Source of the DNA: Alphaproteobacteria bacterium
GTDB taxonomy: Bacteria > Pseudomonadota > Alphaproteobacteria > RF32 > CAG-239
Direction: 5' to 3'
Assembly: GCA_017477185.1 (NCBI GenBank)
Contig: JAFUXF010000035.1
Span: 1-64,000 of the forward strand
DNA: 64,000 nucleotides
Shown: positions 42,715-50,838 of the stretch, piece by piece
Position numbering within the stretch: the stretch's first letter is position 1
Layout: each line of letters starts with the position of its first letter
Program-made: the position numbers and the translations under genes
The notes under the pieces: model-generated
Told to the model about the DNA's origin: nothing
The model's input: the letters and a program-made list of their open reading frames with translations, nothing else
Databases searched by the model: none

Positions 42715-43047
42715 ATGGAGTTTTTTAAATTGTCTAGTATAAAAATACTGAGCGCGCTTTTATTCATGTCTCAACTTTGCGCTTGTGGAGTTCTTGATCC
42801 CTATATTGACCGCCGCCGCAACCCCGGCACCGGTAATCCCGACAAACTATATGTCGGGCAATCAAAGCCTGATGCCCCTGCCGTCTGTTACAATCCGCTG
42901 CTGAGTGATATGGAAAGTATCCAAAAAATAGCAGATGAAGAATGCGCTAAGCATGATAAGGAAACGCACGCCGAATTTGTCAATAAAAACAATTTCTCTT
43001 GCAAAGTTTTATTACCAACCACCGCTTTTTATAAATGTGTAAAATAG
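42715..43047 (+). CDS. Small lipoprotein upstream of argS
   Basis: A 110-residue secreted protein. Signal peptide with lipobox QLCAC (lipid-bearing Cys at about residue 24), then a short Cys-containing mature part (CYNPL, ECAKHD, CKVLL, YKCVK) that could form disulfides. A TTG at 42730 lies nine bases after GGAG and may be the true start; the listed ATG has no ribosome site. It is ten bases ahead of argS and likely co-transcribed. Function unknown. Confidence 0.7.
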   Translation: MEFFKLSSIKILSALLFMSQLCACGVLDPYIDRRRNPGTGNPDKLYVGQSKPDAPAVCYNPLLSDMESIQKIADEECAKHDKETHAEFVNKNNFSCKVLLPTTAFYKCVK

Positions 43048-43057
43048 GATTTAAATA

Positions 43058-44785
43058 ATGTCTCTTTCTTTAGAAAAAACAATCAACCAAAAATTGCTGA
43101 CAATTTTTAGTACATTAGGATTCGATTCTCGTTTTGCCGTTGTCAAAACCTCAGATCGTCCTGATTTGAGTGATTTTCAGTGCAACGGGGCCCTCGCTTT
43201 GGCAAAGAGCGAGCATAAAAACCCACGGGAAATTGCAACTCAGATTGCGGATGCACTTAAAAAAGATCCTGATTTTGAAACCATTTCTGTCGACGGTCCC
43301 GGATTCATTAATCTCAAAATCAACAATTCTTTATTAGGTAGAATCATCGATTCGACAAGTACCGATGAACGCTTAGGCTGCGAAAAAGTTGAAACACCTA
43401 AAACTATTGTTTTAGATTTCGGTGGTCCGAATGTTGCCAAAGCCCTCCACGTTGGACATTTACGATCCGCCGTTATCGGTGAGTCGATTCGTCGTATTGA
43501 AGAATTTGTCGGCAACAAAACAATATCGGACGTTCACTTTGGCGACTGGGGCACCCCGATGGGTATGATTTTGGCTGAAATCATTCATAAAGACGGCAAT
43601 TTAAGCAAAGCTGACACTTACAATATAGAAGAAATTTCCGCTTTTTACAAGCAAGCCAATATCCGTTGTAAAGAGGATGAAGGGGCAAAAGAAACCGCAC
43701 GTCAAATCACGGCTAAATTGCAAGACGGCAATCCCGAATACCGCAAAGCATGGCAACATTTGCGAGATGTTTCCGTTGCCGCGGTTAAGAAAAATTATGA
43801 TGAGCTTGATGCGCATTTTGACCTATGGCTCGGTGAAAGTGATGCCCACAAAACTTGCGGTGAGATTGTCAAAATTGCTCAACAAAAAGGTATTTCCGAA
43901 GTTGACGACGGTGCAACCATTATCCGTTTGGAAGAAAGCAATAAACCTAAACCACCGGTTATTCTTGTTAAAAGTGACGGCGGCTATGCCTACCAAGTCA
44001 CAGATATTGCCACCATTAAAATGCGCGTTGATGATTTGAAAGCCGACGAAATTATATACGTTGTCGACAAACGTCAATCTTTGCACTTTGAGCAGGTTTT
44101 TGAAGTAGCCGAAAAACTGGGTATTGCTCCGAACGTTAAATTGCAACATATCGGATTCGGAACAGTCAACGGCGCAGACGGCAAACCTTTCAAAACCCGT
44201 GATGGCGGTGTGATGAATTTGGAAGATTTGATTAAACTCTCCAAAGACAAAGTTCGTGAATCAATGCCCGAACCCGATGCCACATACAATGCCGCATATA
44301 TTGAAAAGTTGACGACACAAATCGCTATGGCGGCCATTAAATTCCAAGATTTAAAAAACAATATTGCCTCAGGCTATATTTTTGAGTTGGAAGACTTTGC
44401 CAAGTTTGACGGCAAAACAGGTCCGTATATTCAGTATGCCATCGCCCGTATTAACTCGATTCTCCGCAAAGCGGATAATATCAAAGAAGGCAATGTTGTC
44501 ATTACCAATAATGAAGAACGTGATTTGTGTCTTAAGATAATGCAGTTAAATAATGTTGTTATGCGTGCCCATGAGAGCAAAGAAACGAGCATTATTTCCG
44601 ATTATGCTTATACTTTGGCACAAACATTCAGTACTTTTTATAATGCATCATCAATCATGAACGCCGAAAGCACGGAAGTTGCCTCTTCTCGTCTGCGTTT
44701 AGCCCGTCTGGTCAGAGATATTCTCACCAAATTACTTTATTTGCTCGGTATCGAAGCTCCGGAAGTGATGTTAAAGAAAAACTAA
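43058..44785 (+). CDS. argS: Arginyl-tRNA synthetase
   Basis: Charges tRNA-Arg. The 575-residue class Ia enzyme has the HIGH-type motif HVGHLRSAV, an N-terminal Arg-specific tRNA D-loop domain (residues 1-100), the KTRDGG segment near the KMSKS position and the anticodon-binding C-terminal domain (from about 450; YNASSIMNA). Length is normal for alphaproteobacteria. Confidence 0.98.
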   Translation: MSLSLEKTINQKLLTIFSTLGFDSRFAVVKTSDRPDLSDFQCNGALALAKSEHKNPREIATQIADALKKDPDFETISVDGPGFINLKINNSLLGRIIDSTSTDERLGCEKVETPKTIVLDFGGPNVAKALHVGHLRSAVIGESIRRIEEFVGNKTISDVHFGDWGTPMGMILAEIIHKDGNLSKADTYNIEEISAFYKQANIRCKEDEGAKETARQITAKLQDGNPEYRKAWQHLRDVSVAAVKKNYDELDAHFDLWLGESDAHKTCGEIVKIAQQKGISEVDDGATIIRLEESNKPKPPVILVKSDGGYAYQVTDIATIKMRVDDLKADEIIYVVDKRQSLHFEQVFEVAEKLGIAPNVKLQHIGFGTVNGADGKPFKTRDGGVMNLEDLIKLSKDKVRESMPEPDATYNAAYIEKLTTQIAMAAIKFQDLKNNIASGYIFELEDFAKFDGKTGPYIQYAIARINSILRKADNIKEGNVVITNNEERDLCLKIMQLNNVVMRAHESKETSIISDYAYTLAQTFSTFYNASSIMNAESTEVASSRLRLARLVRDILTKLLYLLGIEAPEVMLKKN

Positions 44786-44841
44786 GCTGATTATCCCTTT
44801 TCCATGGCAGGGTTAGAAAGAGTAGAAAATAATATTTCAAA

Positions 44842-44880
44842 TTATCCCTCCCCTTTTTAAGGGGAGGTTAGGAAGGGTTA
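44842..44880. repeat. GGGGAGG-type palindromic intergenic repeat, unit 1
   Basis: CCTCCCC, a short T/A core and GGGGAGG form a perfect palindrome followed by TTAGGAAGGGTTA. Related units occur at 45236-45295 and 45415-45530, on the other side of the DUF559 gene. Such repeats commonly surround DUF559 genes in unrelated bacteria. Confidence 0.6.
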
Positions 44881-44939
44881 ACACAACGGAAGACAAGCAT
44901 AAACGCTACCTTAAAAACGCCCGCACCTTACGCACAAAT

Positions 44940-45230
44940 ATGACTTTAGCAGAGCAAACTCTTTGGAACAAAGTTCGTCGTAAACAATTAGGATATAAAT
45001 TTTTAAGGCAATATATCATTGATAATTTATATATTGTCGATTTTATTTGCTTTGAGAAAAAATTAATTATTGAGTTGGACGGTGGACAACATTGTGAAAA
45101 CCCTAACGATGTAAAAAGGGACGAATATTTGAAGAATAAAGGATTTTCCGTTCTTCGATTTTGGAATAATGAAATATCAGAAAACCTTAACGGCTGCTTG
45201 GAAACTATAAAACAACATTTAGATAGATAA
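44940..45230 (+). CDS. DUF559 endonuclease-fold protein
   Basis: A 96-residue protein of the DUF559 family, related in fold to very-short-patch-repair and restriction-type nucleases. Visible core: MTLAEQTLWNKVRRKQLGYKFLRQ, IVDFICFEKKLIIELDGGQH (catalytic D, E, Q) and FSVLRFWNNEI. The reading frame is open and family-like (KRYLKNARTLRTN) for about 16 codons before the ATG, back into the palindromic repeat, but no ATG, GTG or TTG is available. The true N-terminus may be truncated or use a rare start. It is flanked by palindromic repeats on both sides. Confidence 0.75.
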   Translation: MTLAEQTLWNKVRRKQLGYKFLRQYIIDNLYIVDFICFEKKLIIELDGGQHCENPNDVKRDEYLKNKGFSVLRFWNNEISENLNGCLETIKQHLDR

Positions 45231-45562
45231 ATCTATTTATTCCCTCCCTTACTGTATTTTCTACTTATTCCCTCCCTATTTGAGGGCTGGAGGAAATAAA
45301 ATGACCTCAAAATGTCATTTTATGACGACAGGCGAAGGTTTTTTGCTGAGCAAGGCAGACGATAGTCGCCGATGCGAATGCTAAAAACCAAGTGCCCGAC
45401 GCCGAAGGCTAGAGGTTAGGGTGGGTAAATAAAAACAGATACAGAATACCCCTCCTAACCTCCCCTCTAACAGGGGAGGAATATAAAGAATCATATTATC
45501 CTTCCCTTTTTTAAGGGAAAGTCAGATAGGGTTCTTAAAAAAGGCGGAATTTTCTCTTAAGC
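45231..45562. repeat. Repeat-rich intergenic region downstream of DUF559
   Basis: No gene. It contains palindromic-type units related to 44842-44880: CCCTCCCT...GAGGG around 45250-45292, GGTTAGGGTGGG at 45415-45426, CCTAACCTCCCC...GGGGAGG at 45455-45480 and CCTTCCC...GGGAAAG at 45502-45524. Between them lies a G+C-richer block (45320-45415) that I do not recognise. Confidence 0.55.
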
Positions 45563-45597
45563 AAAAAAACACCCGCAGATATAAAAATCTGCGGGTG
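45563..45597 (-). terminator. Intrinsic terminator after 514-aa gene
   Basis: Eleven-pair stem (45570-45580 with 45587-45597) followed by seven T residues on the minus strand. Confidence 0.92.
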
Positions 45598-45616
45598 AAG
45601 TGATAAAAACAATCAA

Positions 45617-47161
45617 TTAGCTATTTTGCTTAAATCTATCCAAAATACCTTTTTGAACGAGAACTTTACCCTTTTCCCAAGAACCATCTGCAGCCCTCTG
45701 CTTATTTGTCTCAACTTCCTCAAATTCAATTCCGTAGCCTTGACGATTCATTGCACGATTGGATAATATTTGCTGGTTTTCTTGCAAAGTTTTCTTAAAT
45801 TCGGAAGTTTGGTCTTTTTCTTCGGGAGCTTTATCAAAGCCGAGTTTTTTCCAATCATCTTCACTTAAGGTTTTTAAGGCTTCTGCCAGTTTCATATCAC
45901 GCGCCGGATTATCCGTGGTAATATCCTTTTTTTGACGAACGTCTCCGCGTAATTCACTGATCACATCATTAGGCATATTCTCATTTTTTCTTAGAACGCC
46001 AAAGAAAGAGCGAGCCTTTTCTACCTTTTGGCGTTCCTCTTGTAACCCTTTAATATTTGCTTTTTCAAGATCAGTCGTTGCACCGCTGGCGAGCCTGTCA
46101 GAAGTAGCTTGATTTATTTTCTTACGCAGAGAAGATAAAGTGTCTTGACTTGCCTTTTTATTAAAAACGTCAATATTGTCTCTGACTTCCTGTGGCATCA
46201 GCTTCTTTTCTTTGTCGGAAATAATCAGCATGCCATGTGTATCTTTTGTGAATTTATCAATCCCATCAACTGTAATCCCGGCGTTCTTGTAAGCCGCAAA
46301 AACGATAGCGGCATCATTCATATCTGCCACCGTCGATAAATCAAAAGGTTTATCCTTGGTTTCTGCGTTTGCCTGATGCGCTTGAGCGGCTTCTTTGGCT
46401 TCAACATACTTGTTATGATAACCGACTTTTTTTGTAACATCCTCACCTAAACTGTTGCGCTCCTCCGGACTCAATTGATTCAAATCAATTTTTCCATCAA
46501 ATCCTTGCATCGGAATACCATGTTTAATACAAGCAATAGCAAGTTTTGCTTTGAAATCCGGCGTCATGTCATCTGCATTTGCAAAATTAACGGCAGGGAC
46601 ACCATCTTTTTCGACAGCTTCATGAACCATTTTATCAAAAAACTCAAAATCAGGTACTTTTCCCTCTTCTGTTTCTAATGTCACATCTGTTGGCGAAGTA
46701 TAATGAACTGTTGCTCCTAATTGTGTTTTTTCTTTATCTTTATAGACATTAAACTTTAACTCTGTATCAGCTTTGACAGGCTCAAAAACATACTCAGAAT
46801 CATGTATAGCTTTATTTTGACACCATTCATTATCCCAATGTTGAATTTTTTTAGCGATCCAAGAATTATCAATTTGATTTTGTGCTTCAGTTTGAGATTT
46901 TGCGTTGTTCTGTGTAACATTAAAGGAATTGACAGGTTTGTTGTCTGCTTGGTTATTATGAGACGGAGCTTGTTCTTGCTCTTTTTTCCAAGCTTCATAT
47001 TTAACTTTAAGAGCTAAACAACCTTTCAAAGTAGACAAATCAAAAGATTCTCCCTTATCTGCGAGTGTCTGAATGAAACTTACATTCTCTTTGTCTTTTT
47101 CAGCTAACCACCTATTTGCTTGTAATTGAACATTTTTTAAATTTTCATCTTTATCAGCCAT
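45617..47161 (-). CDS. Large hydrophilic hypothetical protein, 514 aa
   Basis: Not assigned to a family. Hydrophilic, without signal peptide or membrane helix, rich in Lys, Glu, Asn and Gln. Two similar modules are visible: one at about residues 190-240 (MTPDFKAKLAIACIKHGIPMQGFDGKIDL) and one at 270-320 (MNDAAIVFAAYKNAGITVDGIDKF). Both link an open helix to a G-I-x-V/M-x-G-x-D/F turn, recalling polyvalent-protein domains linked to conjugation proteins (weak resemblance). The C-terminal third is charged and probably coiled. It has a strong private terminator and no operon partner. Confidence 0.75.
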   Translation of the reverse strand: MADKDENLKNVQLQANRWLAEKDKENVSFIQTLADKGESFDLSTLKGCLALKVKYEAWKKEQEQAPSHNNQADNKPVNSFNVTQNNAKSQTEAQNQIDNSWIAKKIQHWDNEWCQNKAIHDSEYVFEPVKADTELKFNVYKDKEKTQLGATVHYTSPTDVTLETEEGKVPDFEFFDKMVHEAVEKDGVPAVNFANADDMTPDFKAKLAIACIKHGIPMQGFDGKIDLNQLSPEERNSLGEDVTKKVGYHNKYVEAKEAAQAHQANAETKDKPFDLSTVADMNDAAIVFAAYKNAGITVDGIDKFTKDTHGMLIISDKEKKLMPQEVRDNIDVFNKKASQDTLSSLRKKINQATSDRLASGATTDLEKANIKGLQEERQKVEKARSFFGVLRKNENMPNDVISELRGDVRQKKDITTDNPARDMKLAEALKTLSEDDWKKLGFDKAPEEKDQTSEFKKTLQENQQILSNRAMNRQGYGIEFEEVETNKQRAADGSWEKGKVLVQKGILDRFKQNS

Positions 47162-47218
47162 TGTTCCACTCCTTAAAACCTCTATTTATTTATACTATAC
47201 TCTATTTTGTCTAAAAAA

Positions 47219-47686
47219 TCAACTCTTTTTGTCTCGTTTTTTCTTAAAAAACTCTTTCAGTACCTTCCCGCATTCTTCTGCGCAAATTCCGCTGATAACT
47301 TCCGGTCTGTGATGACAAGTCGGTTGCTCAAAAAAACGAACACCGGAAACAATCGCCCCGCCTTTTTCATCAGTCGCCCCGAAAAACACTCTTCCGATTC
47401 GCATAAACGAAATTGCCGCCGCACACATGGTGCAGGGCTCTAAAGTGACATACAAATCCATATTCCACAAACGTTTTTGCCCCAATTTCAGACAGGCTTG
47501 CTGCATAGCCAACATCTCGGCATGAGCTGTTGCTTCGCCGCCATGCTCACTCATATTATGCGATTCGGCAACAATCTCGCCGCTTTCGGGGTCAACAATA
47601 ACAGCCCCAATCGGAACTTCATCTTCCTCGGCCGCCAAGCGCGCCAATTCAAGCGCACGCATCATATATGTTTCTTCTTTTGTCAT
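47219..47686 (-). CDS. tadA: tRNA-specific adenosine deaminase
   Basis: Converts A34 to inosine in tRNA-Arg (ACG). The zinc deaminase motif is intact: HAE (in TAHAEMLAM) and PCTMC (in EPCTMCAAA). The ATG at 47686 gives 155 residues, the family size; a TTG two codons upstream is less likely. It is divergent from the pseudouridine synthase gene. Confidence 0.95.
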   Translation of the reverse strand: MTKEETYMMRALELARLAAEEDEVPIGAVIVDPESGEIVAESHNMSEHGGEATAHAEMLAMQQACLKLGQKRLWNMDLYVTLEPCTMCAAAISFMRIGRVFFGATDEKGGAIVSGVRFFEQPTCHHRPEVISGICAEECGKVLKEFFKKKRDKKS

Positions 47687-47756
47687 CTGCAAAACTTGCT
47701 GTTGATTCCTATTGCAAAGTATGATATCAGCAATATCAAAAAGAATGGTTAATAAA

Positions 47757-48479
47757 ATGACTGAAAGAATAGCAAAATATTTAGCTCGTGCAGGTGTTTG
47801 TTCTCGCCGAGAAGCTGAAAGACTTATTGCTCAGCAACGTGTTTCTATAAACGGAAAAGTCATAGATTCTCCGGCTTTTAATGTTGAAGGCAACGAAAAA
47901 ATCAAGGTAGATGGCGAAAAAATTTCCGCCCCTGAACAAACGCGCTTATGGCTTTATTACAAACCGGTTGGGTTAGTAACGACTCATAACGATACACAAA
48001 ACCGCCCAACGGTATTTGAGAATCTGCCGACCGGCTTACCTCGCGTTATCTCCGTCGGACGGTTAGATTTAAATTCTGAGGGACTTTTATTGCTGACCAA
48101 CAATGGCGAGCTTTCTCGTACGCTTGAATTGCCGCAAAACGCTTGGACTAGACGCTATAAAGTTAAAGTTCACGGTACAATAGATAAAAAGAAATTAGCT
48201 GACTTAGAAAACGGAACAATCGTTGACGGTGTACATTATGGGGCAGTCAAAGTTGTAATAGAAAGCGAGCAAGGCTCAAATGCATGGCTGAGTGTTACCT
48301 TGAACGAGGGTAAAAACCGAGAAATCCGCAAGTTAATGAATTCTGTCGGATTAGAGGTTGCACGTTTGTTGCGCTTGTCTTACGGACCATTTCAGTTAGG
48401 CAGTCTCAAAAAAGGTGAAGTACGAGAAGTTCCGCAAAAAGTCTTAAAAGAGCAATTGGGTGGAAAGTTCGCATTATGA
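47757..48479 (+). CDS. rluB: rRNA pseudouridine synthase, RluB/RsuA family
   Basis: Makes pseudouridine in rRNA, most likely 23S position 2605 as for RluB. An N-terminal S4 RNA-binding domain (RIAKYLARAGVCSRREAERLI) is followed by the catalytic motif GRLDLNSEGLLLLTN with the nucleophilic Asp, and NEGKNREIRKLMNSVGLEV. I start at the ATG at 47757 (240 residues), matching family N-termini. The stop overlaps rsmD by four bases. RluB versus a related RsuA-family specificity is not certain. Confidence 0.88.
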   Translation: MTERIAKYLARAGVCSRREAERLIAQQRVSINGKVIDSPAFNVEGNEKIKVDGEKISAPEQTRLWLYYKPVGLVTTHNDTQNRPTVFENLPTGLPRVISVGRLDLNSEGLLLLTNNGELSRTLELPQNAWTRRYKVKVHGTIDKKKLADLENGTIVDGVHYGAVKVVIESEQGSNAWLSVTLNEGKNREIRKLMNSVGLEVARLLRLSYGPFQLGSLKKGEVREVPQKVLKEQLGGKFAL

Positions 48480-49018
48480 GAATTATTGGTGGGCAATATC
48501 GTGGCAAAAAACTTTTTTCACCCGATTCGGACAAAGTCCGTCCGACTTCTGACCGTGCACGTGAAGCCTTATTCAATATTTTATATTCTCAACTTGAAAA
48601 TCCGTGGAATGAATATACTTTGCTAGATGTTTTTGCCGGTACCGGTGCTTTTGCCTTAGAAGCGATTTCTCGTGGTGTCAAACAAGTCGGGGTAATAGAC
48701 ATGGATACCACTACCATAAACAAAAATATTGCACTTTTCCCTCAAGAAAAAACCAAAATAAAAGTAATAAAAGCGAATATCCAAAAATTGCCTGCAGCCT
48801 CACGAGCTTATGATATTTTGTTTATGGACGCCCCTTATAATAAGGGCTTGAGCGAAATTGCCCTGCAACAACTTCACGATAACGGTTGGCTCAAAAAAGG
48901 CGCATTATGTCTCGTAGAAGTTGAAAAAAATGAACAACTTGCAATTCCGCCTTGCTATTCCCTGCAAAATGAGAGACACTATGGATTAGCTAAAGTTCTG
49001 TTTTTGAACTATCTATAA
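48476..49018 (+). CDS. rsmD: 16S rRNA (guanine966-N2)-methyltransferase RsmD
   Basis: Methylates G966 of 16S rRNA. The 180 residues begin with the family signature MRIIGGQYRGKKL and VRPTSDRAREALFNIL. The SAM-binding motif is LLDVFAGTGAFALEAISRG. The catalytic motif reads FMDAPYNKG, with Ala in place of the first Pro of (D/N)PPY. It is coupled to the pseudouridine synthase gene by an ATGA overlap, so two rRNA modification enzymes are co-expressed. Confidence 0.93.
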   Translation: MRIIGGQYRGKKLFSPDSDKVRPTSDRAREALFNILYSQLENPWNEYTLLDVFAGTGAFALEAISRGVKQVGVIDMDTTTINKNIALFPQEKTKIKVIKANIQKLPAASRAYDILFMDAPYNKGLSEIALQQLHDNGWLKKGALCLVEVEKNEQLAIPPCYSLQNERHYGLAKVLFLNYL

Positions 49019-49160
49019 ACTTTAATCAATATTTTATTCTGTAAACTTATCTCAAAGTTTAGCCGTGCCTTTAAATTTGTTAGAAAGAAATTATTTCTTT
49101 TACTAACGCAGACGACGAGTGATGTGAAAAAAGTCTATGCAAGTTTGGAGGAGGTTTTTG

Positions 49161-49790
49161 ATGAAAGTTCTTATCGCTGATGACCACGCCCTGTTTAGGG
49201 ATAATTTAAGCCTGCAATTAGAAGAGATAAATCCTGATTGTATTATTTTGCAGGCCTCAAATTTTAATCAAGCTCTGAAATTTGTAGAATCAGATAGTAA
49301 AATAGCCCTAATTGTTATGGATTTGGATATGCCTGATATGAATTGGCAAGAAGCTCTCAAAGAGCTGAAAGCAAGAGTTCCGCAAGCAAAATTTGTGGCT
49401 GTTTCAGCTTTTGAAGACAGCTCAACCATTCGCAAAAGTTTAGAAATGGGAGTAAGCGGCTATATCTCCAAACGTTCGGAAAAAGAGGTTCTAAACGGAG
49501 CATTACGCCTGATTTTAGAAGGAGGAACCTACCTACCGCCATCTGTTTTACAACCCTCAAATGGGACAATTGTTCAAGATAACGCTTACCGCACAGGCAA
49601 AAGTCTGACTAATCGTCAAAATCAGGTGTTAGGTCTTGTGGCACAAGGATTATCAAATAAACAGATTGCATACGAAATGGGTGTTTCAGAAGCAACCGTC
49701 AAGTTGCATATTAACGCCTTATTGCGCTCTGTCGGGGCAACCAACCGAACACAAGCTGTCATCATGGCTCAAAAAATGGGCATTATTTAA
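49161..49790 (+). CDS. LuxR/NarL-type response regulator
   Basis: Two-component regulator of 209 residues. The receiver domain carries the acidic pair DD (residues 7-8) and phospho-acceptor D54 in VMDLDMPDM; the switch Thr/Ser position is in FVAVSAFED. A C-terminal LuxR-type HTH (LTNRQNQVLGLVAQGLSNKQIAYEMGVSEATVKLHINALL) follows. GGAGGAGG precedes the chosen ATG. No sensor kinase is adjacent. It is upstream of the PilM/PilV-like genes, which makes them possible targets. Confidence 0.92.
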   Translation: MKVLIADDHALFRDNLSLQLEEINPDCIILQASNFNQALKFVESDSKIALIVMDLDMPDMNWQEALKELKARVPQAKFVAVSAFEDSSTIRKSLEMGVSGYISKRSEKEVLNGALRLILEGGTYLPPSVLQPSNGTIVQDNAYRTGKSLTNRQNQVLGLVAQGLSNKQIAYEMGVSEATVKLHINALLRSVGATNRTQAVIMAQKMGII

Positions 49791-50048
49791 AAATCCCCAT
49801 TTTCTCCATTTGTCCACGGACTTTTTTCTTCTCTACCATGCTCGTGCGCCATTCTGAGAGTGTGACACGAATATCCATTGGCAAAAAAACATACCATATA
49901 CTCGCAAAAAAACCATCAACATTGTTACATTTCTGTAAAATTAACGAAAAATTATCGATTCCTGACTAAAGTTATATTAACTTCTGTCTAAAAATATGAT
50001 ACACTGATGTCATATTAAGAATAAGTCATACAAAAGGGCCTTTAGATA

Positions 50049-50825
50049 ATGTATGTATGGATGGTCATAGCGGTATTTATTGTAATGATGGCGTCATTTA
50101 ATTTGGCGCCGCGTGCTGATTTTAAAACCCAGCAACAAGAACCGCTGGCAGAAGCATCCATTACCAAATTTTTAGTCCAACACCGCGCCGCGGTTAAATA
50201 TGCCAAAGAGCAATTCATTAAACAAATAAACGGTAGCAGTATCTCCTTAAGTAGCGGAGCAAATAACATTACTGTTTGTAATTCTTCCAAGCAAGGAAAT
50301 TTATGCCCGTATCTCCCAATTGGTTACCAGTATAATCAGAATGAATTTTACACCAAAGTTTATTGCCTGAACGAAAATGTCTATACAGAAGGAACTAATA
50401 GAAAACGTACGCGCACCAAAATTGCCGGAACAGAACCCGCAAGCTGTAAAAACACAGGTTCATCCGTTCGTTACGTTATCAGCTTTGGGCGTGTTCCTGA
50501 ACGTTGGAAAAACGTTTCCACCAATAAGATTTTGGGCGATTTCTTTTTGGCTTTACACAATCAAGTACCGGCTGGAGCTTCATGCGGCATTATTGTTCCC
50601 AAACAAAATGCCAGTAACTATTACACCGAAACAACCAAAGATAGCGGTAACGTCGACATCACATTAAGCCATAACCCGTTGGACAGCGCCTACGTTATTG
50701 AAGGCGTTGATGTTTATAACAAATCTATTCCAAAATATTTTTTAGATGATCACGATTTCACAAGCAAATGCACCTTAACCGTAGACGGCAAATACCCTTG
50801 CCTTATCTATGTCACGCAGATGTAA
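50049..50825 (+). CDS. PilM-like type IVb pilus accessory protein
   Basis: A 258-residue protein with a single N-terminal membrane helix (MYVWMVIAVFIVMMAS) and a periplasmic Cys-containing domain. The layout and the segment EASITKFLVQHRAAVKYAKEQF resemble PilM of IncI-type thin pili, though it is longer. It lies 13 bases before a PilV-like adhesin gene, the same order as pilM preceding other pilus genes in IncI plasmids. The call is tentative. The remaining pilus assembly genes are not in this window. Confidence 0.5.
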   Translation: MYVWMVIAVFIVMMASFNLAPRADFKTQQQEPLAEASITKFLVQHRAAVKYAKEQFIKQINGSSISLSSGANNITVCNSSKQGNLCPYLPIGYQYNQNEFYTKVYCLNENVYTEGTNRKRTRTKIAGTEPASCKNTGSSVRYVISFGRVPERWKNVSTNKILGDFFLALHNQVPAGASCGIIVPKQNASNYYTETTKDSGNVDITLSHNPLDSAYVIEGVDVYNKSIPKYFLDDHDFTSKCTLTVDGKYPCLIYVTQM

Positions 50826-50838
50826 GGAGTAACATGAA

